64,000 nucleotides of DNA, from NCBI GenBank assembly GCA_033296885.1, contig MU863982.1, forward strand, positions 1 through 64,000. Direction: 5' to 3'. Positions within the stretch are counted from its first letter, which is position 1, and every line of letters starts with the position of its first letter. A model generated the notes under the pieces. It did not search any database, was not told the origin of the DNA, and saw only the letters and a program-made list of their open reading frames with translations. The stretch comes from Triangularia verruculosa (lineage: Eukaryota; Ascomycota; Sordariomycetes; Sordariales; Podosporaceae). The position numbers and the translations under genes were made by a program. This document shows, piece by piece, positions 1-11,702 of the stretch.

Positions 1-365
1 GTTTTTTGTTATATTTTTTTACCAAAACCCCACCAAAAAAAAAAAAAAAACCAACCCCCCCCCCCCCCCCCCCCCCCCGGGGCGGCCCCCCCCCCCCCCC
101 CCCCCCCCCTTGTCCAGCCCAAAAGCCAAGTTTATCTTCCATTGGAAGAGTGAAATAGAGATTATGTAGTTAGGGTAACCCATCCTGGTGAATATCCCCG
201 GATGAGGTGTAAATGCCGTGTGGGCCTATATGTGATGTATATGCTGAGGTCCGTTTAAAGCGTTATATGTTTGTTGTTGTCGTTGTAGAAAAGCGAAAAA
301 AGAGGGGTATCGAACGAAGTTTCAAGCGCCGCCGTATATCCTCCAAACAAAAATCGTTGCTGTGT
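1..365. repeat. Low-complexity left edge (A and C homopolymers)
   Basis: An A run (35-50) is followed by two C runs (about 55-78 and 86-109) separated by a GGGGCGG core. The rest, to 365, is the 3' flank of the downstream minus-strand gene. Homopolymers this long and this pure are atypical of the window and suggest a contig end or a low-quality consensus rather than a functional element. No coding sequence is supported here. Confidence 0.7.
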
Positions 366-1520
366 TTATATCAACCACACCAACACCCCCATCACCAGCC
401 CAAATGTCGTCCACTCTATCACCTGATTCTTCATCCCCCAACTCCTCACCGCTTCCGGTGCAAGAGTTTCTTGCACAAAACTTGGTCCGCAAACTAGATT
501 AATCTGCTTTGCGGCGCTCTCGTAGGTCAAGCTGATCTGTTGCCGCCGGTCGGCTGTGGAGGCTTGGTAGATGTTCATTGTCTGCCTCGTGCACTCGTCA
601 CATGTCGTCACCGAGCTACCTGGTAAGCTCTTGTTGAATGGAAGCAGAGTGTACAGGTAGGTGTTCCCTCTGCTTGTCGTGTTGGCGACAGCGTTGGCGA
701 AGCAGTATGCTGATGTATTCTCGTCACGGAGACACCCGACGCTGTAGATGGGGGCGTAGGCGACCATGGCTTTGTAGGTGTTGACCATAGCAGGGGTTCC
801 GTTTTCGTAGTCGGCGCCGCAGTTGTCCATTGAGGTGAAGTTCTGCGCCAGCTGGGCAAAGTACTGGGAGCAGCGGGTGGCGTTGGCCGCGCAGGTTGCG
901 TCGAGGGTGCGGGTGATGGCGACTGGTGATTTTTGGGCCTCGAAGAAGGATTTGGAGTGCTAAGGGGTGGTCAGTCAGAGAGCAGGGCGTTGGTTGAAGG
1001 CAAGGGAGCTTACATCAAGGAGCATGGAGAGTGGGTAGCACTCCTTGAACTCGGGTGTGCTGAGGAACCAGTTGATGAACCTGGGGCAGGTGGTGGCATC
1101 ACCGTTGGGTGCTTTTAGGAAGTTGGATGCCAGGCTGTCCAGGTGAGTGGGCAGGGCGCTAGGAGCAGTGTCCGAGGATGTCGTGCTACTTTGTGTAGGC
1201 TTCCCAGCAACAATGGCGAATGTGGTTGTTACTGATGGTTTCGCCGATGAGCTTGACTTCTCGTCTTCATCGTCGTTGTTCTGACGCTTCTTCCACTGCT
1301 TGTACTCCTTGACATCTCTTTCTGATAGCATCGCCCATCCATTGTCCGTCTTGTAGGGGCTCCTGGTGTCGAGTATCAAGGTCTCGACAGGCTCAGGGTT
1401 ATCTGGTGTGGAGGCCAAGGCGTGGCAGGCCAAGCAAGCGAGGATGGTCAGCATGTTGGCCCATGATGGTTGTGATCGGCGGGCCCAACCCGAGGGTCTG
1501 GATGCTGTGTATTCGGCCAT
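366..1520 (-). CDS. Predicted GPI-anchored secreted Cys-rich fungal protein (DUF7729-like)
   Basis: Two exons, 1520-1014 and 959-366, are joined across a 54-nt intron (donor GTAAGC, acceptor TTAG); 366 residues. The N-terminus has a hydrophobic stretch (MLTILACLACHALA, from about residue 23) fitting a signal peptide, perhaps with an internal start. A Ser/Thr/Lys/Asp-rich linker follows. The C-terminal half has many cysteines (for example CAANATRC and TCDECTRQ) and several N-x-S/T sequons. The last 15 residues are hydrophobic (WTTFGLVMGVLVWLI), as in a GPI-attachment signal. From memory the Cys pattern resembles fungal DUF7729 proteins; that assignment is unverified. The inferred place is the plasma membrane or cell wall. 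No enzymatic motif is visible. Confidence 0.72.
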
Positions 1521-4500
1521 TTTTTTGTCTGTATGTTTTGTGTCACGGCTGCAGGGAACGTCTCCGATTTCACCTGTGCGACATCACCTTTGTACCACGG
1601 CCCCTAGGATTTGAAGGTTCCCTAACGAGTGACTGGAGTTGGCGTGAAAGAGCAATCGACCTAAGAATTGGTCTGGGCAAAGATGGCGTGCTGTATTATA
1701 TCGACCTGTTCTCTTTTTCCCCAGTCCAACCTTGCAGGACTACTTGGCCTTGGTCGAGGATATGGACCAGCTGGTTGGTCAATATGGGGAAGCCGGGTAA
1801 ATATACGACTGCCGCGTGGGACGAGCTGGACACCAATGAGACGGCGGGCGAGAGCGATATAATTTGAGCGATAATGCCGTCGCCGAGTTTGGAAGGCAAA
1901 AGGCCAGCTGACACTTGTTGATTCTCGAGGAATACTCGCGGAGATAAGTGAATATCTCCCACACCTATGAATTGCTTGGCCGTGAGGTTGAACGAGTGAC
2001 GACGGAGAAGGTGTTGGAAAACAAGCACCACCCACGCAGAGAGAGAGAGAGAGCAGCAGCGGAACCCAAGAATAAAATAGAAACAAGCAGCGGCACAGCG
2101 GGCGAGACCACTCGATCAGTCTTGGGAGGTCCAGGGGGACCCCGGAAACCCTCTCCCAGATCGGGGTGTGGACGCAGGCATGGGTGATGGGTCAAGATGC
2201 ACCGTTGGGTGCAGCGTGCATGGGGCTGAGCCCAGTCCAGGTGGTGTTTATTGAGCAGCCTTTTCCTCTTTCATTGTGGTTGCTCACGCCCCCAACACCT
2301 TGGCGGATAGGCGCGGCTTCGTACAAGAGCGCTGCAGAGAATATTGATTCTCTGCATCTTTCTTTACGACCTTCTTCTCGTCGTTTCGATTTCAGGTCCA
2401 GGTCCGTCGTCCCACAGCATGAGTGGGTGGAGCTAGCAGCAACAGCAACCCAACACACGGACGCTAGCACTTGACCTGCTGAACGTTTCCTTGCTCGCCG
2501 CCAACCGTCCGTGCCTTTTAAGGGGAAAACCCCATCATTGGGGATGAATCCAAACAAGAGATGAAATATTGATGACGGGTGGCTGTCCCGGACGCGGTAA
2601 CCTGGCCCCGGCCGAATGGGCAACGTAGGTATAGATTGCATCAGGAGCGGCTGGATATGAACCTTCTTCGATGGCTTGCCTTCTATCGAAAATCTGGATG
2701 ATTGACACAAGAACAGGCAGGGGTATTCGTAAGGGGTCTCTGGGAGCAGATAAATCTCCGCATAAGCGAAATTTATGAATGGTACGTGTACCTGTCTCGA
2801 TCTGGAATGGCTTCTCCCCTTTCCCACCAGGGCACATAAACATGACGATAAAAATCAGCCAGGCGGCCGTTTGGTTTCTGAACGGTGTTTTTGGTCAGGA
2901 TCGATAAACGCGTGACGGCGGCGTTATTGATCCTTCGAACAGTGGGAGAACAAAGAGGCCGTCATCATCGGTTGCCAGGGACCTTGTGCGTAAAAGGCGC
3001 GTCAATCCTTTGAGTTCAGGGGTCCCCCTTCTTCAGCAGCCTTTCCACGTGTGGCCCGGCCAGGCCAGGGAAGCAGCCGGATCGGCGGCGGGAGGAGCTG
3101 TGGGCTCGCAGAGCTTGGGTTTGGTTTGCGTTATTGGCCCCGCCGTACCATTGGCGGGGGTGTAAATGAGGTCCACTTGGACTGTGGTCGAGACCTTTGC
3201 CTTCAGTATCTCTTGACTGAACCTCGTTCGCCATGTCAACAAATGCATGCCCCGAATCACGACATAGTAAGGGTTGCCTGTCGTATGTTGACTTCGTAGC
3301 ACCGCATCCACGCGCGGTTTGAAATGTCTCGGTGGCACCCGGAGTGCAGGAACGCTGGTCCACGATGCAAGCCACTGGGATGACAGCATGAGGGGAACCA
3401 CCACCACGAGCCACAGCCTCTCAGCCCGTCATCTCAACCGGCCGAATGGCCTTGGACGGACTGTGAGCTGTCATTTTCTTCTTCAACAATGCCATTGGGC
3501 CGGCATCAAAAACCTCATCTCCACACAATAGCCAGAGGCTTAACCGCTGAATTAGTCGAACATGTTGAACCGCCAACAAACATTCTCGGTTGGCAGTTCC
3601 TTCGGGCGTCAATTTCTGCTAAATATTTGTTATCAACCATTGATCCCTCATCGGACCTGAAGGACAGTGTCCAACTTTCAGTCATGAAATTCCAGCTCGG
3701 AAACTTCAGAGTGACGGCCTATAGCAGAGAATGTTATCCGCTAGGTACTTTACCTACCGCAAACACAGTCATCAACCAGCATCTGCATGCGTCAGGTCTC
3801 CGTTCTACGCCGTACAACAACACGACAACCACCACCATCAAGAATGTGGAGTAAACGCCCGGCGTACACCGAGTCTTAATTGTAGGTCCTTCACGCCTCA
3901 GCCCAATCTAAAGCCTCCACTCATAGAAACATTTCATGATGAGCTTTATCAGCACCGTCGTCTTAGCCCTCGAAGCTCAGCCTACACACTGTAAACGATG
4001 TAACTTGAGAGGGAACATGAACAGCAACTGTGACCTTCCCATCAAGTCCACAGTGTCTGCATAAGTCCACACACCACCACCCACATACGTGCCACCTTTC
4101 TGCACACAGTCAATAAAGTAGGTACCCCCCATCATCATCACCGCACCTCCACACCACTTCCACCCATCCCTTCCGATCAATCGGACGGGTGTCACATAAA
4201 TCGGAACCTCCCAACCCATACCGCAAGGCTGTGCGGCCCATCAGATGTGCGAGGCACACGAAGCCAAAGGAGTGGGATCGCAACAGTAGACACAACGTTC
4301 AAGAACACGAGAAAGATATCGACATCATCTTAAAGAGATCAGAAGAGAAAAAAGAAAGGTTCCCCAGAAATCGAATATAAAAGCCAAAGGGGAAAGTCAC
4401 GACAGAGGCGACAACTGTACACCGTGAAAGCTTGCTACCTATTAAACTGCGAATGTCCGAAATCTAACATTTACCTTCAGACCAGTGGTACCTAAGATTG

Positions 4501-5106
4501 CTCTTACCTTCACCATCGGTTGCTCCTTCTCACCTTTGTTCCTGCCTTGCTGCACCCAGGGAGAAGAGCAAAAATAAACACACCAAAAAAAAAAGTTATC
4601 CCCCCAAGAATCGAACGAAAAAGCGAAGGGTTCGACATCACGGGGATTGACCCATGAGCTAACCGTTAAACCACTGAAGGTCTGAATTAAGCCAGAAGCT
4701 AATTTCGAATTGGTTCGCTACTTCGCTGGGAGGTAGGTAGGGAGCACTGGTATATATACCCTGGGGCATGCTGCCACCATCGCCAACATTGTCGCCCAGC
4801 ATCATACGTCACCAACAAACTTAACACAAACTTATCTTCGTCAAGAGGTATTCATTACACACAAACATCGACATTTATTCATCTCCGCTCTTCGCTGAAT
4901 ATCTACCACCACCGCCACCAACCCAGCAGTGTCATATCATCATAGTATTTATCCCTTCAAAACCCCCAAATCATAATCAAATCTCTCTCGCGCTTTCTTG
5001 ACCCCCTCCCAGAATTACCCATTCCCATCGCTGTGCTCCCATACCTAACACAATGCAAACTGACCTTTTTTTTACAAGAAACTTTATCCTCTTTCACACC
5101 AGACTA
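1521..5106. other. Gene-poor intergenic region
   Basis: About 3.6 kb between the GPI-protein start and the cul4 stop. It holds a GA microsatellite (about 2039-2052), an odd tRNA-like stretch near 4590-4685 (rejected), and a TATA-like palindrome at 4749-4760 with a pyrimidine-rich leader-like run to about 5050. Open frames here are short and overlap each other on both strands without family resemblance. I see no supported gene. Confidence 0.6.
4749..4760 (+). promoter_or_regulatory. TATA-like palindrome ahead of a leader-like tract
   Basis: The sequence GGTATATATACC lies here. It is followed on the plus strand by about 300 bases rich in C, A and T with few G, the composition of fungal 5' leaders, and then by an ATG at 5053 opening a 54-codon frame that overlaps the 3' end of cul4 in antisense. 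It could drive a non-coding or antisense transcript. The TATA match is clear; its function is inference. Confidence 0.3.
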
Positions 5107-7887
5107 CTAGGCCAGATACACATAATTACCATCCTCCCTCTCAATGTAATCCTTCTCAATCAACCTATTCCACATGTTAGTAACCCGATTACCCATTTTC
5201 AGTGATATGAGTTCAAAAACTTACTTCTCAATATTCGCCTTAATCTCCCCCGGATCCACCGCCCCCCTCGCCTTGGTCTGGTTGATCACCTCCGCCACCA
5301 GCTGCGCATGCCCCATCGTCTTCCTGCTCTTCATGATCCTCACAATCGCCGCCTGCGTCTCAAACTGCCTGTCCCTCGCCACCCTCTCATGCGTCTCCTT
5401 GTTCTCCTCTTTGGTCTCCTTGAGCTGGATCTGGTTGATTTTGACTCTAAACTTGGGGTCGGTAAACGCCCTGTTCACCGTGAAGGTGTCCGTGGGAGAG
5501 ACGTCCCTTCCTTTGGGTGCTTTCGTCAACACCCGGGACTTACCGCAGGCAAGAGATTGGAGTGTGCGGTCGAGTTCATTCCCGGTCAGAGACGTAGCCT
5601 GGGAGATTTGACTGTATGATAGAGGGGCACCATCCGGGATGTCGTTGAAGAGCATGAGGATGGAGCCTTGCTGGGCGGAGAGCAAAAGCTCCTTCGGGCC
5701 ACGGTCGAAGCGGGCTTTGATAACGCAGTGGGCGAGGTTGTGTTTCCAGGTTAGCTTGCGGCCGGTGTGCTTTGCTTGGTAATACGCGTCGAAGCTGGTG
5801 GTTTGCTCGAGAACTTCCTTGGGAAGCGTCATCTTCACGTCGTTGTAGCTCGGCCACGCAGCAGCGGACAGGATATTGACGGTCAGGTCAACACCGCCCT
5901 TCGTGGTTTTGCCTGTACCAGCCAGCCAAGTCTTGTAGGACGCCATCTCGTCTTTGGAGAGCTCCTGGTCTTTGAACATCTGCTCGAGGTTGTGGGTGAA
6001 GTTCGCACCGCACTCTCCCTTGAGCTTGGAGATCATGCTCCGTTCTGCATCTTGGCTAGCGCTTCGTCCCATCAGCAACCGGCGACCGAGATCTTTCTTG
6101 TAAAAGGCCTCGAAGGTATCCTTGCCGTCGATGAACTTGAACAATTCAAGAGCGTGTCCCAGTTGCGTGTCGAGTTCAGAGTCTTCGTCGCCCGTTGCTG
6201 CTAGGCCACTCCTCTCAGCGTTGGCCTTATCCTTGTTGTCAGAAAGCAGGGACTTGGGCAACGTCTTGAGACCTCCACGCAGCAGCATGTCGACGTACTT
6301 GGCGATCATCTCGCCAACCTTTGATGTGCTCGTATTCCACACCGAATTATTCCTTTTGTCGTTCATAAAAGCGTTGAATGAGTCCCTGAGTCCAAAGCCG
6401 TAGATTTCGTCATGGTCGAAAGCGTCCCGGATCATGATGTGCAGCGATCGCCTGAGCTCCAACAGCCGGAGGACCATTTCGTCACCTCTTGTCACATCGC
6501 TGACGATATCTGATCCAACCGCCTTGATGTAGCTATCCCACGGCTGCTTCAGTTTCTCTTGCAAGCCGGACAGCTTGAGCAGCTGATATAGCGCCTTCAT
6601 AGAAGGCACATCATCCGCCTCGAGGAGCTTAGCCACGCTTCCGCTGTCGAGTAGCTTTTTTGAATACTTCTCAATAAGCACCCTGTGCGCATCTTGCAGC
6701 AACTGCCGCTTCGTCGTGCTGTCAAACCCGTAAAAGTCGCACATGTGCTCCTCTTTCTTGAGCAACGCATCAATCCGCTTGATATAGTCCCTCAATCCAC
6801 AACTCTCGCTCAGCTGCCCCGCGGCCTCTTCGTAGAAATTATGCGACGTCTCCAAAAACGACGGCTCAAAGAACTTCCCATACACGCCAAACACCTTCAA
6901 CATTGTAACCGACTCCTTCAACAGTTGCGACTTGTCCACGACGGCCATCGTCTGGTCCACTACCTGTTCTCTATCATGCATTACCAGCGTGATCATCCCC
7001 GTGAGTACTGCCCCCCCAAGCGCCAGTGGTAGCGTCGCATTCCTTGGGCCAAAAACCGCCTTTCTGAACAGACTGATCCCCATATCATTGACCCCTTGCC
7101 TCCCCTGCACCTCCTTTCCGACTGTAGACTGCAACAGGAGGTAGCTCCTATCCAGATACGAATAAACCTTTCTCACAGTCAACATCCTCTCATTCCACCG
7201 CTGGTAGACTTGCATCACCGCCTCGACAATATCAATTGCGTTCCAGTGTTTACTGTTGGTGGTGACCTCCCTCCTCAACTGCCCGATTCCGGCATCCGAG
7301 ACCAGCCATCGCTCGCATCTTTCCTTAAGTAGATTGTACAGACTCTCCGCTTCGCCGTTCCGGCATAGATCCTCCACCCCTCTGTACAGCCGCTCCATAG
7401 GCTGGCCGGTAGGGCTACCAGCAAAGATAGCGGTGAGGGCATTGTCCAAGTCTTTTCGAGTGCGGGAGTAGTATTCATCTGCGCCGGCCTTTTGCCTTGA
7501 CGTTGTCGGGCGGAGGTTCTTGATTACTAATTTTCGGGGACCGAGATGGGGTTGGAGACCCGAGATGCCTCCTGGTCGACCGCCACCGACGCTGCTGTTA
7601 AATGGTCGGCCGGGACTTGGGGTTTGGGTAAGGTCTATGACTTCGGGGCGTTTGCCTTGGACTTTGGCTGACATGGTGGTTGGTAGCTGGGCGGAAGGTG
7701 AGAAGGTATATTCGCCTCGGGGACGTTTGCCTAGACTGTTGCTGGCGGTTGCGTGGGCGTTATCGCTCGTGTCGGGATCAGAATGGGAGTCGACGCGGGG
7801 ACGCCTGCGGGAGGAAGACAGTTGTGGAGGATGTTGCTGGTGCGCCGCGGAGGTCGCTGGGAAGGTAGGCGGGTAGGAGGGAGGCAT
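5107..7887 (-). CDS. cul4: Cullin-4, scaffold of a CRL4 ubiquitin ligase
   Basis: Two exons: 7887-5225 and 5164-5107 (intron 60 nt, donor GTAAGT, acceptor ATAG); 906 residues. The start at 7887 (MPPSYPP) is the first ATG in frame. Residues 1 to about 110 are disordered. A KLVIKNLR motif follows, the CUL4 signature that opens the DDB1-binding cullin repeats. The C-terminal cullin homology domain binds Rbx1. The neddylation site is visible as IVRIMKSRK, with the acceptor lysine at about residue 853, and the last exon supplies the conserved end GNYVYLA. In Neurospora, CUL4-DDB1 with DIM-5 and partners directs H3K9 methylation and also serves DNA repair. The downstream minus-strand neighbour shows no link. 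Family identity is very secure. Confidence 0.95.
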
Positions 7888-8196
7888 GGACCGGTCGCCG
7901 GGTCCGCCGGCGAGAAAAAGAGGGAGGTTTTGACAGCTCACAGTGTGGTTGTATGGAGGGGGGAAAGGCTGAGGCGTCAGTCGCTCATGCGTATGTAATT
8001 CCGCGCGGACTGAGAATTAGAGAAATCACTGGTGATGCTGACTGGAAGCAGATGGAGATGATGACGGATTTAAGGGAGCTCGGAGGTGCTGGTACAGTGT
8101 TTGATTCTGGTCTGACAGGGCTACTTTGCAGCTTTGATAACTGTACCGCACTGTCTAGATAAGCGAGCGCGGGGAAGTGGGGCACTCATCCGCTAC
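7888..8196. other. Intergenic spacer, cul4 promoter
   Basis: 309 bases between the cul4 start and the stop of the upstream minus-strand gene. No separate gene is seen. The first 54 bases upstream of the cul4 ATG lack an in-frame stop, but no ATG extends the protein. Confidence 0.5.
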
Positions 8197-9045
8197 CTAT
8201 GGCAAACAATAAGGCAACGTTGATAGCGCAACAGCAGCAAAACAACATGCCAGCAGCTGGAGCACAGGCACTCTGTGTAGCTCGGCTTGCTCCTCTTCGG
8301 CCTTGGATTCTAGCCCTGGCAATTGCTCGTTCTTGGATCCCAATTCAGCAACCTCTTCCTCCGACGCTTTCTGCGCTTGCGAGTTCTCAGTTTGGGACTC
8401 CAAGCTACCGATCAGGTTTTCCAGGGCCGCTGTAACCTGTCTGCTCTTCTCTTCACGCTCAATAAGTGACTCGACCCAAGCCAAAAGCTTGGCATGGTCC
8501 TGTTTGATAGTCTCCTGGTTGTCCAGCTGAGCCTCCATGAATACGATCTCGTCCTGAGCATCCTTCAATGCGGCGTTGGCGTCGACAAGCTTGGCTTCCG
8601 TGTCGTGGAGCTTTTCTCGGAGAGACTCAACTGTGTCCTGTCTGACAGCCTTTCCGACAATCTCATCCTTGAGTGCCCTTAGATTTCTGAAAAGACAATC
8701 ATCTTCACCCTGTTCACGCAGCCGGCGACGGTTATCGCATTGGATCTCGTAAGTGACCGCCCCCACCCAGCCGATGGTACCGACCGCTGCCGTAGTCATC
8801 GCTCCCACCAATATCTTGGCAGCCAAAGAGGTTTTGTATTTCGCTGGGTCCGGCCTGTATCCAGACTCGGACGATCCGAAAGCTCTTCGCTGTGCCTGTC
8901 TCGGAATTGTCATGGAAGCTGGGGAATTCTAATGTCAGCGAGATTTGGCAACAAGGCAACGTATGAACATACTAGGACGAACACTGGCTGGCGCATACTG
9001 GCCTTTGACTGCGGCTCTTGCCAATGGTCTCAGCGTGTTGTTCAT
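8197..9045 (-). CDS. Predicted mitochondrial membrane coiled-coil protein, function unknown
   Basis: Two exons: 9045-8973 and 8918-8197 (intron 54 nt, donor GTATGT, acceptor CCCAG); 264 residues. The short first exon adds an Arg/Ala-rich, acid-free N-terminus (MNNTLRPLARAAVKGQY), typical of a mitochondrial presequence, so I prefer it to the internal ATG at 8913. A membrane segment lies at about residues 58-80 (LVGAMTTAAVGTIGWVGAV), followed by about 130 residues of Glu/Lys/Leu/Ala heptad-like coiled coil and a hydrophobic C-terminal tail (VLQLLACCFAAVALST). The layout suggests an inner-membrane protein with a long coiled coil. I do not recognise the family. It shares an 831-bp divergent promoter region with the PQ-loop gene. 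Confidence 0.72.
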
Positions 9046-9876
9046 TTTGGAGGCTTCTCAAGTTAACGACACCTGGTTTTTGATGTCTTAGCCAATGTAA
9101 TCTTCAAGGACCTTGGAGTTTGATGTTAGTTGTAAAGCTGTATTTGGCTACCCAAAAGTCTATCCGGTCTCCCCCAAACTCTTTCCTACAAATTCTAATC
9201 AGGACCATTGAAAGCCTCCCGAAGCCATATCGAAGCCACTTTCACGACGTGATATGATACCTTATCAGAGGCAGCATTGAACTGTGGAGCATGGAAGGCT
9301 TCTAGCGGTGCACATTCCCCGCAACCAGTGGCGTCATGCAGCCCCACCATCTCCACTTGCCCCCTTTCAGGACGACCCAAGACCGAGAAGCTTGGGATTC
9401 GCGATTCGAGAAAAGCTGCTTTTCTTTCTTGTTGCTGCTGCTGGACCTGCAGGGACAGTCGACATGCTCCATCTGAAACTCTAATTTTTCCCTTGTCTCT
9501 TTTCTTTCCTCTTTCCACTTCCAACCTCATCATCATCAATTCCGAAGTCTGTGAGATTGACCGACGAGGATCCAATTTGAAGAGTTTTTTCTGTTTCAAC
9601 TTGCCACACTCATTTCTTCATATTAAAGACTACTGCTGTTAATTACCTTAATTTTCACGCTATCACGCCTTCAATCATATCATCATCAAAAGTTCACCTC
9701 CGAATCCGGACATTACCAGCAAAATTGCATTGACCCATCGGCAACCCCAACTCCACCGCCGCCATCTTCAGATTGCCGAGTTAATCATTCCCCTTTTATA
9801 TTCTTTATAACTTAGTTTCAACAGATCCTCGACTTCAACCTGAGCAGCACAACAACCTCAGCACACCACCGCCACC
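9046..9876. promoter_or_regulatory. Divergent promoter region
   Basis: 831 bases between the divergent mitochondrial coiled-coil gene (-) and the PQ-loop transporter (+). The half next to the transporter is C/T/A-rich and leader-like, with a TATA-like stretch near 9795-9812 and a consensus GCCACCATGG start context at 9871-9880. No gene is supported. Confidence 0.45.
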
Positions 9877-11028
9877 ATGGCGCCCCCAACCGGACCGCTT
9901 AACCTCGACGTCGAGGCCATCTCCGGTATCTGCGGCTCCATCTCCATCGCCTGTTGGGTGGTGGTCTTCTCACCCCAAATTATAGAGAACTTTCGTCGCT
10001 CCAGCGCAGACGGCCTCTCAATTCAGTTCATCGTCGTCTGGCTTCTTGGCGATGTGTTCAACATCTTGGGCGCGGTCATGCAAGGGGTCTTGCCTACTAT
10101 GGTCATCCTGGCTATTTACTACACCATCGCCGACATTGTATTACTAGGTCAGTGCTTTTATTACAGAGGATTTACTTTGAGCGATGAACCTACCACCACC
10201 GCCACCGCTACTCCGGCACCGAAGACAACTACGGCCAGGAATGGTGCCGATGAGGCGGGAGAGAGGAGTGGTCTGTTGAACGGAAGCGAGAGTGTCTACG
10301 GGAGCACAGGGGATATGGAAAGGAGAGGGAGCTGGACGCACTTGAGTCCGGCGGTTCCCATGATTGATGTAGAGGAGACAGCTGGGCAGGCGCAGAAGGT
10401 GCGGGCAACTCCACCAACGAAGTTGCAGAGCTTCGGGTTCAACAGTTTAGCGGTTCTGATGGTTTGCGCCGCGGGAGTGGTTGGGTGGTGGTTGAGCCGT
10501 GGATATGGAGGAAATGAGGAGAAGGGCGGGAAAGGGGAGGACGACCCCCTCCAGATGGACTTTTGGGGACAAGTGTTCGGCTGGCTCTGTGCGGTGCTTT
10601 ACCTGGGATCGAGACTGCCGCAGCTCTTGTTGAACTGGAGGAGAAAGTCGACGGAGGGAGTCTCGATTCTGTTCTTTTTGTTCGCGTGCCTGGGAAATTT
10701 AACGTATGTGCTATCGATTCTGGCTTACGACCCGGTTTGCACGGCGGAGGATGGCGAATGCAGAGACGGGGAGGCGGCCAAGATTTACTGGCAGTATATC
10801 CTGGTGAACCTGTCGTGGCTGGCAGGAAGCGCAGGGACCCTGTTTCTGGATATGAGCATCTTTGTACAATTCTTTTTGTACAGCAAGGGAGATGAGGAGG
10901 AAGAGGAAAGTGACGAAGAGAGTGGTAGTGTAAGTGGGAGTGACGATGAGGACGATGAGGAGAGCATTGCTGGGGATAGGTGGGATCAACGACCTGTCCT
11001 GCAGAGGGGAGTTTCGGATTATGCATAG
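9877..11028 (+). CDS. PQ-loop vacuolar basic amino-acid transporter (Ypq/PQLC2 type)
   Basis: Single exon, 383 residues, with a textbook Kozak context at the ATG. Two PQ-loop repeats are visible: residues about 14-80 with FSPQIIENF, and about 230-290 with SRLPQLLLNWRRKSTEGVS. Seven membrane segments are expected. A roughly 110-residue Thr/Ala/Gly-rich loop separates the repeats. The tail is very acidic (EEEEESDEESGSVSGSDDEDDE), facing the cytosol or lumen. The family (yeast Ypq1-3, human PQLC2/SLC66A1) moves lysine, arginine and histidine across the vacuole or lysosome membrane. The PQ dipeptides are seen; substrate and place follow from the family. Confidence 0.9.
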   Translation: MAPPTGPLNLDVEAISGICGSISIACWVVVFSPQIIENFRRSSADGLSIQFIVVWLLGDVFNILGAVMQGVLPTMVILAIYYTIADIVLLGQCFYYRGFTLSDEPTTTATATPAPKTTTARNGADEAGERSGLLNGSESVYGSTGDMERRGSWTHLSPAVPMIDVEETAGQAQKVRATPPTKLQSFGFNSLAVLMVCAAGVVGWWLSRGYGGNEEKGGKGEDDPLQMDFWGQVFGWLCAVLYLGSRLPQLLLNWRRKSTEGVSILFFLFACLGNLTYVLSILAYDPVCTAEDGECRDGEAAKIYWQYILVNLSWLAGSAGTLFLDMSIFVQFFLYSKGDEEEEESDEESGSVSGSDDEDDEESIAGDRWDQRPVLQRGVSDYA

Positions 11029-11702
11029 GTCTTGGATATGGGTATATATGGGTAGAGAAAACAAAATGGATGGGAAAAGGTGGTTAAAATGAATTTATGT
11101 TACGGGTACAACAATCTTATAGGGGAAGTGCTGTGGTGGAAGTTGTAATGTGGTTTGGGGTGTGGCATTTAGAGTGAAGATCTCACCTTGACTGTAAGTA
11201 ACTGATATCTGACCTATCTGAGAGCAGGGCTTGTATTGGCTTCCCCCTTTTGCATCGTTCACAGTGGCCCTCACTCGGTAACTCGGGTCAAGAAAAGCCC
11301 TCGCAATGTTTTAGCGTATGCAAGAAAGGCAACACCTTTAAAGACGCTCACCGTCAAATTTTCAAGATAACATCATCCAAAGCCTTCGGCGATGAAGAAT
11401 CCCAAACCCTCCACCCTTGGACCTCCAACAACCCCTGAACAACAAAATGCGGGGAGAATGGGGGCACACCAACCGAGCCAACCGAGCCGAGGTCCAAAAT
11501 GTGGGGTTTACCCCAGATTTCCCGTCAACTTGTCAGCTAACCACCCGTTTCCTTGGCCGTGACAGCGCGCTACTACTTCAGGGGCCAGCCCAGATCCATG
11601 ACTTATACCTGTCCGCTCAACCTCACTCTCACTTATCCCAACTGATAACCTATCGTTCATCTCATCACTTGTGTCAACCTGTGAATAGAGAACACCGTCA
11701 CA
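11029..11702. other. Intergenic region
   Basis: 674 bases between two plus-strand genes. The first part is the 3' flank of the transporter and the second the promoter of the isomerase gene, with a leader-like C/T/A-rich tract from about 11600. No gene is seen. Confidence 0.5.

Noticed and set aside
3016..3414. Two overlapping minus-strand frames of about 130 codons, one with a weak hydrophobic start
   Set aside because: They occupy the same bases in different frames, neither begins at a convincing ATG and neither resembles a known family.
4586..4690. tRNA-like sequence on the minus strand
   Set aside because: A good A-box-like TGGTTTAACGG and a B-box-like GTTCGATTC followed by a T run are present, but no acceptor stem or T stem pairs, so no cloverleaf can be drawn.
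10439..11026. 195-codon open frame antisense to the PQ-loop gene
   Set aside because: Composition mirrors the sense codons; it is Pro/His/Ser-rich with no domain. A shadow of a clear gene.
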